Below are positions 13,472-25,087 of a DNA stretch of 64,000 nucleotides, one piece after another (position 1 is the first letter of the stretch; every line of letters begins with the position of its first letter). The notes beneath the pieces are model-generated. The model worked only from the letters and a program-made list of their open reading frames with translations, did not search any database and was not told the DNA's origin. Both the position numbers and the translations under genes were made by a program. Source of the stretch: Plicaturopsis crispa FD-325 SS-3 (Eukaryota > Basidiomycota > Agaricomycetes > Amylocorticiales > Amylocorticiaceae); assembly GCA_000827205.1 (NCBI GenBank), contig KN832560.1:896743-960742 (forward strand), written 5' to 3'.

Positions 13472-15861
13472 ATGAAGCTCTCGGAAAAGATACGAAACCA
13501 CAGTTCTGTGCGGCCATTCTACACCTTCGAATTCTTTCCTCCGAGAACAGATCAGGTACCGTCCGAATAGTCATTGCCGCTTAGATCTGCATTCAATGTC
13601 TTCGTGTTATGTTCTGTAGGGTTTTGAAAATCTCATCTCGCGTATATCGCGTCTCTCTACCTCGAACCCGCTTGCGATAAGCATAACATGGGGTGCCGGA
13701 GGGTCTACGAAAGACAGGAGCCTCGAGCTTGCGGGCTTGACGCAGTCCGTGTATGGTATCGACACCATGATGCACCTTACATGCACGAACATGGAACAGG
13801 GTATGATCGATGATGCTTTGAGGGTAATTTCTAGTATCGCAGTCATTAGTCCACTACTGATTGCGTTCTGCAGGATGCCAAAGCGCGTAGAATCCAGACT
13901 ATACTTGCATTGCGCGGAGGTAAGTCCCTCCGTGTTGTTCTATTGGAAAGTAGTCAACTATAACGGCTTAGATCCCCCAAGAGGAGAAGAAGACTGGATA
14001 CCCGCAGATCCACGCTTTAAACATGGGATAGACCTAGTTTCGTACATCCGTTCGGTACCAGAATTTGCATCGCATTTCTGCATAGGCGTAGCAGGTTAAT
14101 CCTGACATTTATTACACGATAAAAATCATTGCTCACTTCACCCCAGCATATCCCGACGGGCACCCCGACCGCGACACAGACGAGGATACTGAGATCGAGT
14201 ATCTGCGGGCCAAGGTGGACGCGGGCGCCGATTTTATCATGACCCAGCTCTTCTACGACGTCGATCAATTCGTACGATGGTCACAGACAGTGCGGAGGAA
14301 AGGTCTGTCCCTTGTGATTCACTCTTCCAGGGGATGTGTTTCTGAATGCGCACAGGCATAAGCGTCCCTATCATCCCCGGAATCATGCCCATCCAGACAT
14401 ATTCATCTTTTCTCCGCATAATCAAACTTTGCGGAACGCGCGTGCCTGCGTCCATAATGGCTGCATTGGATCCTATCAAGGTGTGTACGGAATAGGGCAT
14501 ATTTTCGAGTGTATGTGACCCATAGCATCTCCCACCAGCACGACGACCAGAAAGTCAAAGACTACGGAGTTGTGCTTGCCGAACAGATGATTCGTCGGTT
14601 GACCGTAGAAGGTGGCATCCGTGGGGTCAATTTCTTGACTCTAAACCTCGAAAAGAGCGTCCAGCGCATACTCGAGACTTTGGAGTGGGTCGGTGGCACT
14701 CCGCATCCACAGAACCGACTAATCTCCGTAAGTCCACGATGCCGCGCGTGCATATACAGGCTGGTAACTGTCTTTACAGGAACAAGAGGCATTCCCTATC
14801 GCACATCCGCCACAAGGAGAAGCTGATTTAGTCGTGACTCCGACCGCCGCTGCCAGTACCGCTACATCCGGACTAGGCGATATTCCAGGAGGAGACGCCG
14901 AAGCTGGTAAAGGAGAATTGAACAACCCGGCATCTTGGGATGACTTCCCTAATGGCCGATTCGGCGACTTCAAAAGTCCAGCTTTCGGAGAACAAGGTCC
15001 TTGGGGTGGATCTGTTGTTTCTGTGAGTCAAACTCCGTAAGCTACAATTACCCTCTTCTAAAGGCGCGACGCACATGTAGCGAAGCGAAGCCCTGGCGCA
15101 GTGGGGAAATCCAAAAACTACAGATGACTTGACACAACTCTTCCTCCGACACTTGCACTCCGAGGTGAACACTACCCCATTTTCGCCGACGCCACTCTCT
15201 CCAGAGTCGCATATCATTCTGCCGCATCTGGAGCGACTGACGAAGCGAGGTTGGTGGACGGTGGGGTCACAGCCGGCTGTCGACGCTGCGAGCTCGGCTG
15301 ATGAGATAGTCGGCTGGGGACCGCGCGGTGGATATGTTTTCCAGAAATGTTTCGTAGAGTTTTTCGCAGAAAAGGAAGACGTCGAGAAGATCGAGGCCAA
15401 AGTGCGCACCGATGGCAGGGGCTGGGTCGATTATTTCGCAGGGAATCTCCAGGCAAGTGCCCGCAGTCGTCCCAAATGCATATTCAACTGACCTCATCAC
15501 TGTATCATTAGGGTGAATGCCGAAGTAATGTCCCAGAAGACGGTCGTAACGCTGTGACTTGGGGCGTCTTTCCGGGACAAGAAATTGCTCAGTCGACCAT
15601 TATCGAACGCGAGTCGTTCCTCTCTTGGAAGGTCCGTTTCTTGTATAATTGCTCTATGCCACTTTACCGATGCTATCAAAACAGGATGAGGCATTTTCGA
15701 CCTGGGCTGAATGGGCGTCGTTCTACCGTCCGGGATCGGAAGAAAGAAAGTTGCTAGAACGGATACGGAACCAGCGCTGGCTGGTGAGCGTTATACACCA
15801 CGATTATAAAGACCCAGAGGCTCTGTGGACTTTTCTGCTTGGCGACTCGGATGTATGTTAG
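13472..15861 (+). CDS. MET13: Methylenetetrahydrofolate reductase
   Basis: Reduces 5,10-methylene-THF to 5-methyl-THF, feeding methionine synthesis. Exons: 13472-13555, 13620-13823, 13874-13919, 13972-14094, 14147-14302, 14356-14480, 14539-14727, 14780-15022, 15081-15452, 15512-15631, 15685-15861; about 612 aa, normal for eukaryotic enzymes. The N-terminal TIM barrel shows FEFFPPRT, SITWGAGGS, LTCTNM, ALRGDPP and the QLFYD loop. The C-terminal regulatory half shows NPKTTDDL, GWGPRGGYVFQK, NAVTWGVFPG and the W-rich end. The intron after 15452 has a GC donor (AG|GCAAGT). Fungi often have two MTHFR genes, so MET12 rather than MET13 is possible. Confidence 0.93.
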
Positions 15862-16047
15862 GATGTATGCGGTACAATATAGTGTATAGTGGACGTTCAG
15901 ACCGTCGGATAACTTGGGGGTCCCCTCGTGGCCAGGATCGCGTCGCGCTTGTTTTTGGCCTTTCGCAATAATCCTCCCATTCAAATGCTGCAATCAATTA
16001 TCACTCGCTCTTTACGCGTTGCCTACTGTACCTAAGTCTCTTCTACC

Positions 16048-16654
16048 ATGTCCGTTACGTCGCCGACAGCCCTCCCACGGGAGAAAAGATTTCCTCAACT
16101 CTTGCCCAAAGCACCTCAGCCTCACATAACGCCCTTGGCTGAACGCGGTCGCGTCGCCGGGCGACTCAACGCGCGACGGGATCTTAACCGTGAAATGGAC
16201 GATCTCAGCGACGAGGAGAATGAACTAGACGATATGGTATGCATACCCTTCTTGGACACGCCCACTTGGGATGACACCCATTCGTCTTCTTCTTTACACA
16301 GAACACGGCCATCCGGGGACGAGGGTTTAGCTACCTGGTCCCCATAGGCCGAACTACGACACAGCAGGAGGAGAAGAATGACGTTCGTATCATCTCACTG
16401 TTTTATTGTTGCCTCCGATGACCTATGAACTATGCATATTGCAGGCGGATGACTCCACGGAAGGTGAGGGGAGCGAATCTGACGATAACCGGGGCGGCGG
16501 TGAATCTCTCGCCGACGATGGGGAAAACGACTCTGCTCCGGACCTTGACGCGAGCATGGAAGATATGGACGACGATGTCGGAGATGTCACAGGAGAGACC
16601 GACGACGTCGATAACACCGAGGATTATGAAGAAGAGCCCTCCGATAGCATGTAA
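16048..16654 (+). CDS. APC15: APC15/Mnd2-like anaphase-promoting complex subunit
   Basis: Small acidic protein of about 159 aa. Exons: 16048-16236, 16302-16382, 16445-16654. The diagnostic piece is FSYLVPIGRTTTQQEE, which matches the conserved LVPIGK core of APC15, a small subunit of the anaphase-promoting complex that promotes turnover of the mitotic checkpoint complex. It is followed by a long Asp/Glu/Ser tail, as in animal APC15. The N-terminal part (EKRFPQLLPKAPQPHITPLAERGR) is basic. No enzymatic motif is present. Assignment rests on one short motif plus composition and length, so it is moderately sure. It ends tail-to-tail with the CreC gene. Confidence 0.7.
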
Positions 16655-16875
16655 CCCGTACGAGTTGAAGCTCAGCACAATAACACTGTATGTAGTGCTA
16701 GTAATTTTTTGCAATAGCAATTATTGAATTATAACAAACAGCATCGAGCGTGAGTCTATAGCTGCAAAAGATATTGAACGTACATCCATCCACTAAGACA
16801 TAAGTTACATATAAAACAGGAGACCGAGTTGCGCCAGCACCCACGGCTGCCAAGTACAGAGAGGAGGATATCCAA

Positions 16876-19174
16876 TCAGTTGATTAAGTCCTGGATATCC
16901 ACAGAATAACTTCGATCCCTGGTTTTCATGTGGCGTGCTCTGATTGCCAGAGGTCGAATCCAGACCTTGATGTGCCCAGCTTTCGTCGCGGTCAACAAGG
17001 CGCGGGGGATGAACGAGACGGCAGTCAAAAGCTCAGATTCGACATGTTTTATCTACATGTCAGGCTGTTAGCAGTATGCGCGTGTAATACATCTGGAATT
17101 GTTTACTTACAAGGACAGGCTGAACGACAGAGACTTCATTCCGAGAGGGGGCAGGATGAAAGCGAGGCCCAGGACCATCCGCACCAGGGGATGCCGTCGA
17201 TGGGAGATGGAGAATAGACCCACCCCGGCGGAAGCCCAGCGATACAGTAGAGGCCATAGACATTCGTTGATGATGTGCCGCCTTGGTAGAATAGATAGCA
17301 CATCAGTAAGAGCCCTCCGTTGAGAAAGGAAAGATGTCGCTGACTTGAAACTTTGGTCGATGCAGCGCACCGCTCGAAAAATCCCACTGTAGGAGACAGA
17401 GAACATGAGAATATCTCGAGAGATTCAATGGAGAAAACATACCAGAATTAATTTGTTGTCTTCGCCTACACTGCCGAACCGGTAAGTGCGAGTATCGCAA
17501 CGTACATCATCAAATGCAACTGAGGATACAAAGGAGGAGTGGCCTTGACAGCGAGCGATTACACGCTGCTCCCAAGGTGAAATTATAGTTAAAAGGTCGT
17601 CTTGGCCCCCAGTCTGCAGTGTCTAGCAGTCAGTGCCCATAAAACGATGCAGTCGTCCGGATATCTTACTAGTATAAACCGTCCGTCGGGAGACCATGCT
17701 ACACAGGTCAAGGATCCAAAATACGATGCATAGCAGTCGACAAGCCTTTGCGCCATGACGTGAGACTATAAAAACCCAAAGAATTCGGGGAAAAGCACGC
17801 ACTGTTCTGCTAATGCATCTATTACTCGCAGACATCCGTCTTCTGAGATAGCCGCAACATATTTAACATCGGGGGAGAACACGAAATCTACTCACAGATG
17901 AATTTCAGGTGTATCGCACAATCAAATGCGGAACCTACCAACAACACCGCGCTGCGACACTCGCCAATGGCTAACGGGATTCTTTGCGGTCTTCTCCTTG
18001 TCGGATTTGCCTCCAAATCCGCTTGCAGGATGCCATGGGGGCATAGTCACAAAAATCGAGTCGGATGGATCCCATTTCTCTGGCGAAGATGATGCATGTG
18101 AAGTCGGAGGGGATCCGTTTGTTTGTGGCGCCTGGGAAATGCTGGGGCTCTGCGGAATAAATACGCCGTCCTCTCGCTCTTTGTCGTAGATTATTATTGT
18201 CCCATCGGCGTGGGACACAAGAAACAGGGTGGATGAAGAGGGCACCCATCGGACGGCGGTACATGGCGAATTTGAAATGCTGCCCTATGTATCGAGTTAG
18301 CTTCTACATATGTGGGTATGAAATTGATATGTGCCTGCTTGTTTAACCGGGTATACCGCAAGCATGTTGGGTCTGCAGAATGGCTTTAGTGTTATAATAC
18401 CTGAGCCGACTAAATCGACTTACCAAACCAAACAAGATCCCCGGTATTGAATCCAATGACAATGTCTATGTGTTCAGGTGAGGCTGTCGAGGTGTTCACA
18501 CCGTGGCAGGTAGGATATGCCGAGAATGTGATCCGTGTCAGTGGTTCCTAATAATGTAATGAGACGGTGCATTGAAGGGGAAAGCTAGAGCTGCGCACCT
18601 TGCTCTTGGAACCCATCTCTGCCCATACAAAACTCTTCGCAGCATTATAGAAGATGAACGTCGCCTCCCCATTTTTCGATTGCAGCGTCTTTGCCAATCC
18701 TTCCGTGGTTTGTAGCCGTGTAATGAACGTGGAAGACGTCGTCCGGATGTTGTGTTTGGGCCGGGAGGTGGCTTTCCTCTTGGAGGCGCCATTGGGTGCA
18801 GAGAACAGAGTATGCTGCTCGCTTATGAGAGGACTTGTCGAGGTATTCTCTGCTAATGGGGGATTCGACAGGTCAGGAGAATATGTTTCGTCGATGGGCT
18901 CGCTGCTGCCAGAGGCACTGAGGCCATCCTCCCGCTCCTTGTTCGCGGCCCATTTGTCCTTTTTGACATCCTTGTTCCCCCCGAGACGAAGCTGCCCAAA
19001 TCCCGGTGCACTAGTGTGTTTCGCCGCCGGAAACCGAATGGCGATCGTAGACAATCTGGTGGGGTATAACGGCGGCGCAGCGTTGGCGACATGGGCGTGT
19101 AGAGCAAGAGGTTTGTGCTCTTCTGTGACCGAGTAGACGCCTTCCGGTGCTACGAACGTGGATTCGTTCTCCAT
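16876..19174 (-). CDS. creC: CreC/WDR20-like WD40 repeat protein
   Basis: Homologue of Aspergillus CreC and animal WDR20, WD40 partners that stabilise or activate a deubiquitinase (CreB; USP12/46) in carbon catabolite control. Exons: 19174-18599, 18547-18424, 18372-18335, 18284-17939, 17887-17803, 17745-17670, 17613-17443, 17386-17345, 17281-17111, 17052-16876; about 601 aa. Family landmarks: [126 protein letters not shown] and [11 protein letters not shown]. The intron after 18335 seems to start with GC (CAG|GCACAT), supported by conserved LNKQG across the junction. Residues 60-140 are low-complexity. Confidence 0.9.
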
Positions 19175-19339
19175 CCTTCAGAAGGGACCGAAGTCGGTAT
19201 GTTCGCTGGGTGATGAACTCGACAGACTCGAAGACTTCAATCACTGAACATACAGCCACTTACCAAATTCGGCAATCATTGATACGATTTCCGTGACTGC
19301 CCCGCCTGACCGTCGCTCGGATCTTGTCTTCTTCCCACC

Positions 19340-21104
19340 ATGTTCGCGCAGAACAGCAGTATCGCGGCGAGACGAGCATGCAAGCCGTTTACGAAGGTGC
19401 GTAGCTAGCTCTTGATTTTTCACTATCGACAGTAGTGACTGTTCCTCAGGTTTGTTCGCCACGAGCGCGCCGTTGGCAGTCCACAGAACCTCCGCCAGCC
19501 AGTGGATTTGCGCCCTCGATCGCAACATCAAAACTGCTTCGGACTAGCAGGGAGACGTGCCTGCGGACGCCCGGACTATCATGGGCGGATGAGGATGACT
19601 CCGCCCCCGCGAGAACTATTGTCGGAGGTCGCGAGACGCGCAAGATGAATACCTACCAGGCTATACGCGACGCGATGTCGTACGTGCTCACGCGTTTTAC
19701 ACCCGTTGAATCATCCTAGAACTCAAACTCTATGTGCTGCAGCATTGCATTGCTGAAGGACGATAATGCTGTTGTTTTTGGTATGTTGTCCTGCCGTCTT
19801 ACTTGCGCGCCGTTAGTAGACGATATACCCTTCTGCAGGCGAAGATGTTAGCTTCGGCGGTGTTTTCAGGTGCACGATGGTAAGTATATCTTACGTCCTG
19901 CCGACATCGCCCGTATTTATACTGCCGATGGAATTAGGGTCTAGCGGAGGAGTTCGGTGGGTACTCCATATGATACGTGCAGGGTTTCTCTATAACGCGC
20001 ACGCCCTGATCACAGGTCGGGAGCGCGTATTCAATACTCCGCTTACCGAACAAGGCATAGCTGGATTTGCCATCGGTTTAGCTTCTATGGGCCATACTGC
20101 AATAGCAGAAATACAATTTGCGGATTATATATACCCGGCATTTGATCAGGCGCGCAGAGTCCCCTCCCTGTCACGTTTCCTTATCCTGACCCACACACAG
20201 CTTGTTAACGAAGCTGCCAAATTCCGTTATCGCTCTGGTGGCCAGTTTAACGTCGGAGGTCTTACAATCCGAACACCGACCATGTCAGTGGGCCACGGTG
20301 GATTATACCATTCTCAAAGTCCGGAAGGCTTTTTCATGGGCGCGGCAGGACTGAAAGTGAGAGATATGTAATTCTCGCGCAACACGGCGTACTGATCACT
20401 GGACTGCTGTTAGGTTGTACTTCCACGGTCTCCAATACAGGCTAAAGGCCTCCTATTGGCCTCCATTCGCGATCCCAACCCGGTCATCTTCATGGAACCG
20501 AAAATATTATATCGGTCTGCCGGTACGCCCTACTGCTGACGCTCTCATGCCCTTTGCTTACTCCGTGATAGTGGAGCAAGTCCCGGTGGATGATTTCGAG
20601 CTGCCTCTCGGGCGTGCCGAGACGCTCGTACCAGGCTCTGACCTCACTGTACTAACATGGGGAACGCCCGTCTTCCACTGCGAAACCGCCCTCCACATGC
20701 TCGCGTATCCCCCGGCGTCTCTCGAGCCCCACGTGCCCGCCTCCTTGCGCTCGGCGAAAGTCGAATTGATAGACCTGCGGACGATCCTGCCGTGGGACGT
20801 CCACACGATCACGGAGAGCGTGAAGCGCACCGGCCGGCTGGTTATTGTGCACGAAGCGGGCAAGACTGCGGGCGTCGGCGCTGAGATCAGTGCGGAGGTG
20901 CAGAAGCGGTGTTTCTTGAAAATGGACGCCCCGATAAAGCGGGTCACTGGATGGGAGTGAGTGTATCCGTCTCTGAAGTACGTGTGGCATGTTGACTGAT
21001 CTCGTGGTCTTTGCAGCACTCCTGTGCCGCTGCAGTATGAGAAGTTCTATATACCAGACGCTGTGCGCATATTGGACGCGATGGTAGAAACACTGAGTTA
21101 TTGA
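19340..21104 (+). CDS. BCKDHB: Branched-chain 2-oxoacid dehydrogenase E1 beta subunit, mitochondrial
   Basis: Beta subunit of the thiamine-diphosphate E1 of the branched-chain ketoacid dehydrogenase complex in the mitochondrial matrix (Leu/Ile/Val breakdown). Exons: 19340-19396, 19450-19679, 19743-19780, 19839-19879, 19938-19956, 20016-20149, 20201-20356, 20414-20522, 20572-20956, 21017-21104; about 418 aa. The Arg/Ser-rich first 40 residues ([19 protein letters not shown]) look like a presequence. Core motifs: [79 protein letters not shown]-like [11 protein letters not shown], and the C-terminal [13 protein letters not shown]. Exon 5 is only 19 nt. The donor after 20149 is unclear (GC, or GT a few bases on). 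Confidence 0.93.
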
Positions 21105-21230
21105 CGGAGCGGGCAATGTAACATAGTAATCCATGGTCGGACTGTAATATCATTTATCCGTAAAGGCGAAAGAACATGTGCAATGAGGAATGCAGCGGCA
21201 AAACAAGGAACTTGTACATGTATCTTGTTG

Positions 21231-22500
21231 TTATCTACTCACAACGACGACCCATCTCGCCAGATATCCGGTTTTGTAGAGACTGGTCTCCCAAGCTGTG
21301 AAGAGCAACTCCTCCCTGAGGCCTTCGAGACCATTTGACGCGGCGTCGGGCGAGCTGAGGCGCACTTCGATATCCCGGAGGCGAGCGCGCGAGGCTGCGA
21401 TGTGCTCTTCGGAGGCGGATTGAACAGAACGGATCGTGAACGGAGACGGCCCGCTGCTGAGCAATTCAATCGTGTGATGGAGAGAGGAGAATAGTGGCGC
21501 AGTTGTGTGCCGGGGTTCTTGTCCATGTGCGCGCAGCGTGAACGGAAAGGCGGCCAGTATGAAATCGGCACTGAAGAAAGAGATCCGGTGAGAAAGCGTC
21601 GTGAAGATAACCATGGCAGATTCGCCGCGAGCCAGGGTGACTTGGAGTTCACGGATCGCAGGCTTGATGTGAGAAGAAGGGAGCGAGTCGAGATACAGGA
21701 CTTCGGATAACAGCGGGACAGAGGGGCTAGAGTAGTCAGGAGCAAAGCGAGCGGTTGAGTTCTCGAGGGTGTAAGATGGCGGTAACATGTCTGCAGTGCG
21801 TTGTAAGTGGGGTATTCCAAGCATCCCAGAGCGCGTACTGACCTGAGGACTTTAACGACTATGCGTTGAGGTTCAGTAACTATATCATAGACAGAATAAT
21901 GCCGCTCACCTTGTATGGGGGAGCCGATAATTGCAAGTTGACAACGCAGCTGAGAATCTTGATGCAGCAGGACCATCTCGTGTGTATGCGTACAGACCAG
22001 CCGTCGGCGTCGATATCACCATGTATGAGCGCAGGAAGATCATGCTGGATATTTCTGAATTCTATCGATCCGCTGATGATGTCATTTGCTAGGTCGATGA
22101 GCGGAAGCATGAGCGTCCCAGACCGTTCGTGGACTGATTTCTTTGCAATAGCGGGATACGAGGACGGCCAGATTGAGCGAGTGGGTGAGATGACCGTGAG
22201 GAGAGCATGGAGGGCCATTCGGATTTCCGCAAGATCGGGTTTCTTTGTCGGGCGCCGCGAGGAGAAGACACATAGCAACAGGAACATTGACAGCGCAGCA
22301 TAGACCAGGATATAGTCAATTGTGTTGAACGTATACGAGGAGACTGAATTCCGGAGGTTGAGAATGGCAGCATGAGCCCGATTGACATGGCCTTTCCGGT
22401 CGAAAGATGCAATCAGATGCTGTATGTAGTGCGATGTCACGTCGTAAAGTTCGTCCAGGGTAGGTATTCTGTCGCCCACAGAGAGATGCAAACGTTGCAT
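21231..22500 (-). CDS. Uncharacterised protein with one or two membrane segments
   Basis: I do not recognise this family. Exons 22500-21910, 21858-21843 (16 nt) and 21790-21231 join in phase to give about 388 aa. The N-terminal part reads MQRLHLSVGDRIPTLDELYD and is helical. A hydrophobic stretch YILVYAALSMFLLLCVF (about 85-101) followed by SSRRPTKK looks like a membrane anchor with a basic stop. A later region (SFFSADFILAAFPFTLRA) is hydrophobic but less clear. The C-terminus is helical and charged (ARLRDIEVRLSSPD). The start is the first ATG after the divergent promoter shared with the S28 peptidase. Consistent phases over three exons argue that it is real. Confidence 0.6.
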
Positions 22501-22719
22501 AGTCAAGAAACGTAGAAAACGCGACCTTGGAAGTGGAAGACTTGAAGGTGGTGAAGCTGCCACTCCCGCGACGCGACGACGGTTCTGAACTCCGATCTAT
22601 CCGAGTTCCGATATGTTATCTACGCGACTTGCGAGCCTTGTGCTCGTCGCCGCCCGCCAAATTGTGATCGAGAACGAAAGACGGTACCGCCAGCGCACTC
22701 TTGCCCAGCGCCGTGTAAC

Positions 22720-24914
22720 ATGGCAAGACTCAACCTAGCTATAGCTCTGCTACTCGCTGTAGGCCTTCCTGCCGATGCCGTGTCTCCACTACATGCCCTG
22801 GGAGCGCAAGGCATCAACCTCTGGAAACTGCAACATACCGCGAGCAACGGTGTTCAATTTCAAACAGGCGTAGAATCTCATGGCGAACAGTACCCGGTAT
22901 CCGTTTCACGTTCAGAATTTGAGGCGCAATACTTCACGCAGCCATTGGACCATTTCTCGAACACTTCCCACACGTTCAGTCAAAGGTACTGGATCAACAC
23001 AAGGCACTACAAGGCTGGCACTGGAGGACCTGTCATTGTCTTGGATGGCGGAGAGACTAGCGGCGAAGACCGCATTCCATTCCTCGACACCGGAATTGTG
23101 GAGATTTTGGCCAGGGCCACGGGTGGTGTAGGCGTCGTCTTGGAACATCGCTATTACGGTGCGTCTCGTCAGCACACGCGGGTAAGACATATCTGACGCG
23201 ATACTACTGCAGGGGAATCGGTTCCTGTATTGAACTTCTCGACAGACTCCCTCAGGTAAGTGCCGGGTGCTACCATACACCGAATATCCTTGTCTAATAC
23301 GAGCCTTCAAAGATGGCTCAATAATGCGCAAGCCGCCGCAGACTCTGCGAACTTCATTTCAAACGTCAAATTTGCGGGTATCGAGGAGGACCTCACTGCG
23401 CCCAACACGCCCTGGATATATTATGGTGTATGCATGCACGTGTATATACGCCTCCGGCTGTTGTATTGACTCAGTATGTCAACCTAGGGTTCATACGCTG
23501 GTGCCCGCGCCGCGCATATGCGCGTCCTCTACCCTGACCTCGTGTTTGGTGCGATCGCCTCTAGTGGGGTGACGCATGCCAGCCTCGAGAATTGGGAGTA
23601 CCTGGAAATCATCCGCAAGGCGGCTGACCCGAAATGCGCGGCACACCTCGAAAACTCCGTTGCTACCATCGACGCGCTCCTCTCCAATCCTATCACCAGG
23701 AAGCCTATAAAGTCCCTGTTTGGGTTGGCTGACTTGCAGCACGACGAAGACTTCGCGTCGCTAATCTCGGTTCGCATTTAGCACCTGTTCCCCTGGGGCA
23801 ACTAGTCATCGTTCTCTACAGAATCCCATTTATGCATGGCAGTCCAAGAACTGGGACCCCAAGATTGACAGTACGGCTTTTGAAGCATTCTGCGAGGCGT
23901 TGGGCACGCCACCTATTGGCCATCCTGGACCCCATTCTGACCAGATATCGTACGGACAAAGCGAAAGACTAGTTGAAGTGGGTGGTCTCAGCCTCGACTT
24001 TTCCCTCGTAAACTATGCGCACTACGTCAAAGAGGTCAGTACTTCGAAGCCGCCCAGTCAGTAGTTAGATTCTGACACCATTTCTTCAGAATATCGTTTC
24101 TCAATGCCCCGATGGGGAACCTATCGAAGAGGTACGCCTGTGCAAGCACTGGTTCTGCAGGAAACTAAGTGACGATTTTACATGCAGTGCTTCGGAACTT
24201 TCGACGATGACCTATTCCAAGGTACTTCTTTGGACCAGACATGGCGTCTCTGGCTTTTCCAAGTGTGCACGGAGTGGGGTTATTTCTCCGTACGTATAAA
24301 ATTGTACACGCGATACCATTGCTCTCAGTCGTTGACATCTCTCAAAGACTGCGCCGCCAAAGGGCCACCCTCGCATTATATCGCGCCTTCTCACTCTCGA
24401 ATACCAGTCTCGCGTGTGCCACCAAGTAAGGGAACCTTACAGATTGCATCCGTAACGGTGCTCAATGCTCCCTCAGGCGTTCCCCGCAGGAAAACATTTT
24501 GCCGTGCCTCACTTGCCGAATATCACGGTCGTCAATGCGCTAGGCGACTACAGTATCGCCGCAGACCGACTAGCCATCATCGACGGAGAAGGTTCGATCT
24601 CCTTTACCCTCCGGCTTATGTGCAATACTAAAATTTCGATGCGCCAGTCGACCCATGGAGGCCAGTCACACCCCATAGCGAGTATGCCGAAGACCGCGAT
24701 GATACCATTCTCCGGCCCTTCAAACTCATACCTGGTACGCCCCCAGCATCCTTTCGGTTTGCCTCTGTTCTGACGTGCTGTAGGTGGAGTGCACCATTAT
24801 GATGAGTTTGGGCTCAAGAATATTGGGGACGAGCCGCCTGAAATCAGGAAGATCCACGGTGAGATGATCGTGTTTGTGCTCGAGTGGCTGAAGGACTGGA
24901 AGGTCGCGGAGTAA
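22720..24914 (+). CDS. Secreted serine peptidase, family S28
   Basis: Prolyl carboxypeptidase/dipeptidyl peptidase-2 type serine peptidase. Exons: 22720-23158, 23213-23255, 23313-23427, 23488-23769, 23822-24034, 24090-24131, 24188-24289, 24348-24425, 24477-24591, 24648-24734, 24784-24914; about 548 aa. Residues 1-20 (ARLNLAIALLLAVGLPADA) are a signal peptide. Family marks: QPLDHFSNT, QRYWIN, GPVIVLDGGE, VLEHRYYGES, the nucleophile Ser in YYGGSYAGARAA, QVCTEWGYF with TAPPKGHPRIISR, catalytic Asp in NALGDYSIAADR and His in GGVHHYDEF. The stop overlaps a strong donor (GA|GTAAGT at 24912); splicing there to 24976 would add about 35 residues. Expected to be secreted or vacuolar. Confidence 0.92.
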
Positions 24915-25087
24915 GTAGGGCTGCTGAGTAGTAGGACTTCATAATAGAATGGTTGTTTCAAATGGGTCTCGCAGCGCCTTCTATCAGCTTTCCAATTTGT
25001 TGCCGTCTCTCTCATGCACAAACATCGATATGTTCTCGATTTTACACTACATAGGTAGCACGGCGATGGTATAATCCACGGCACCTC

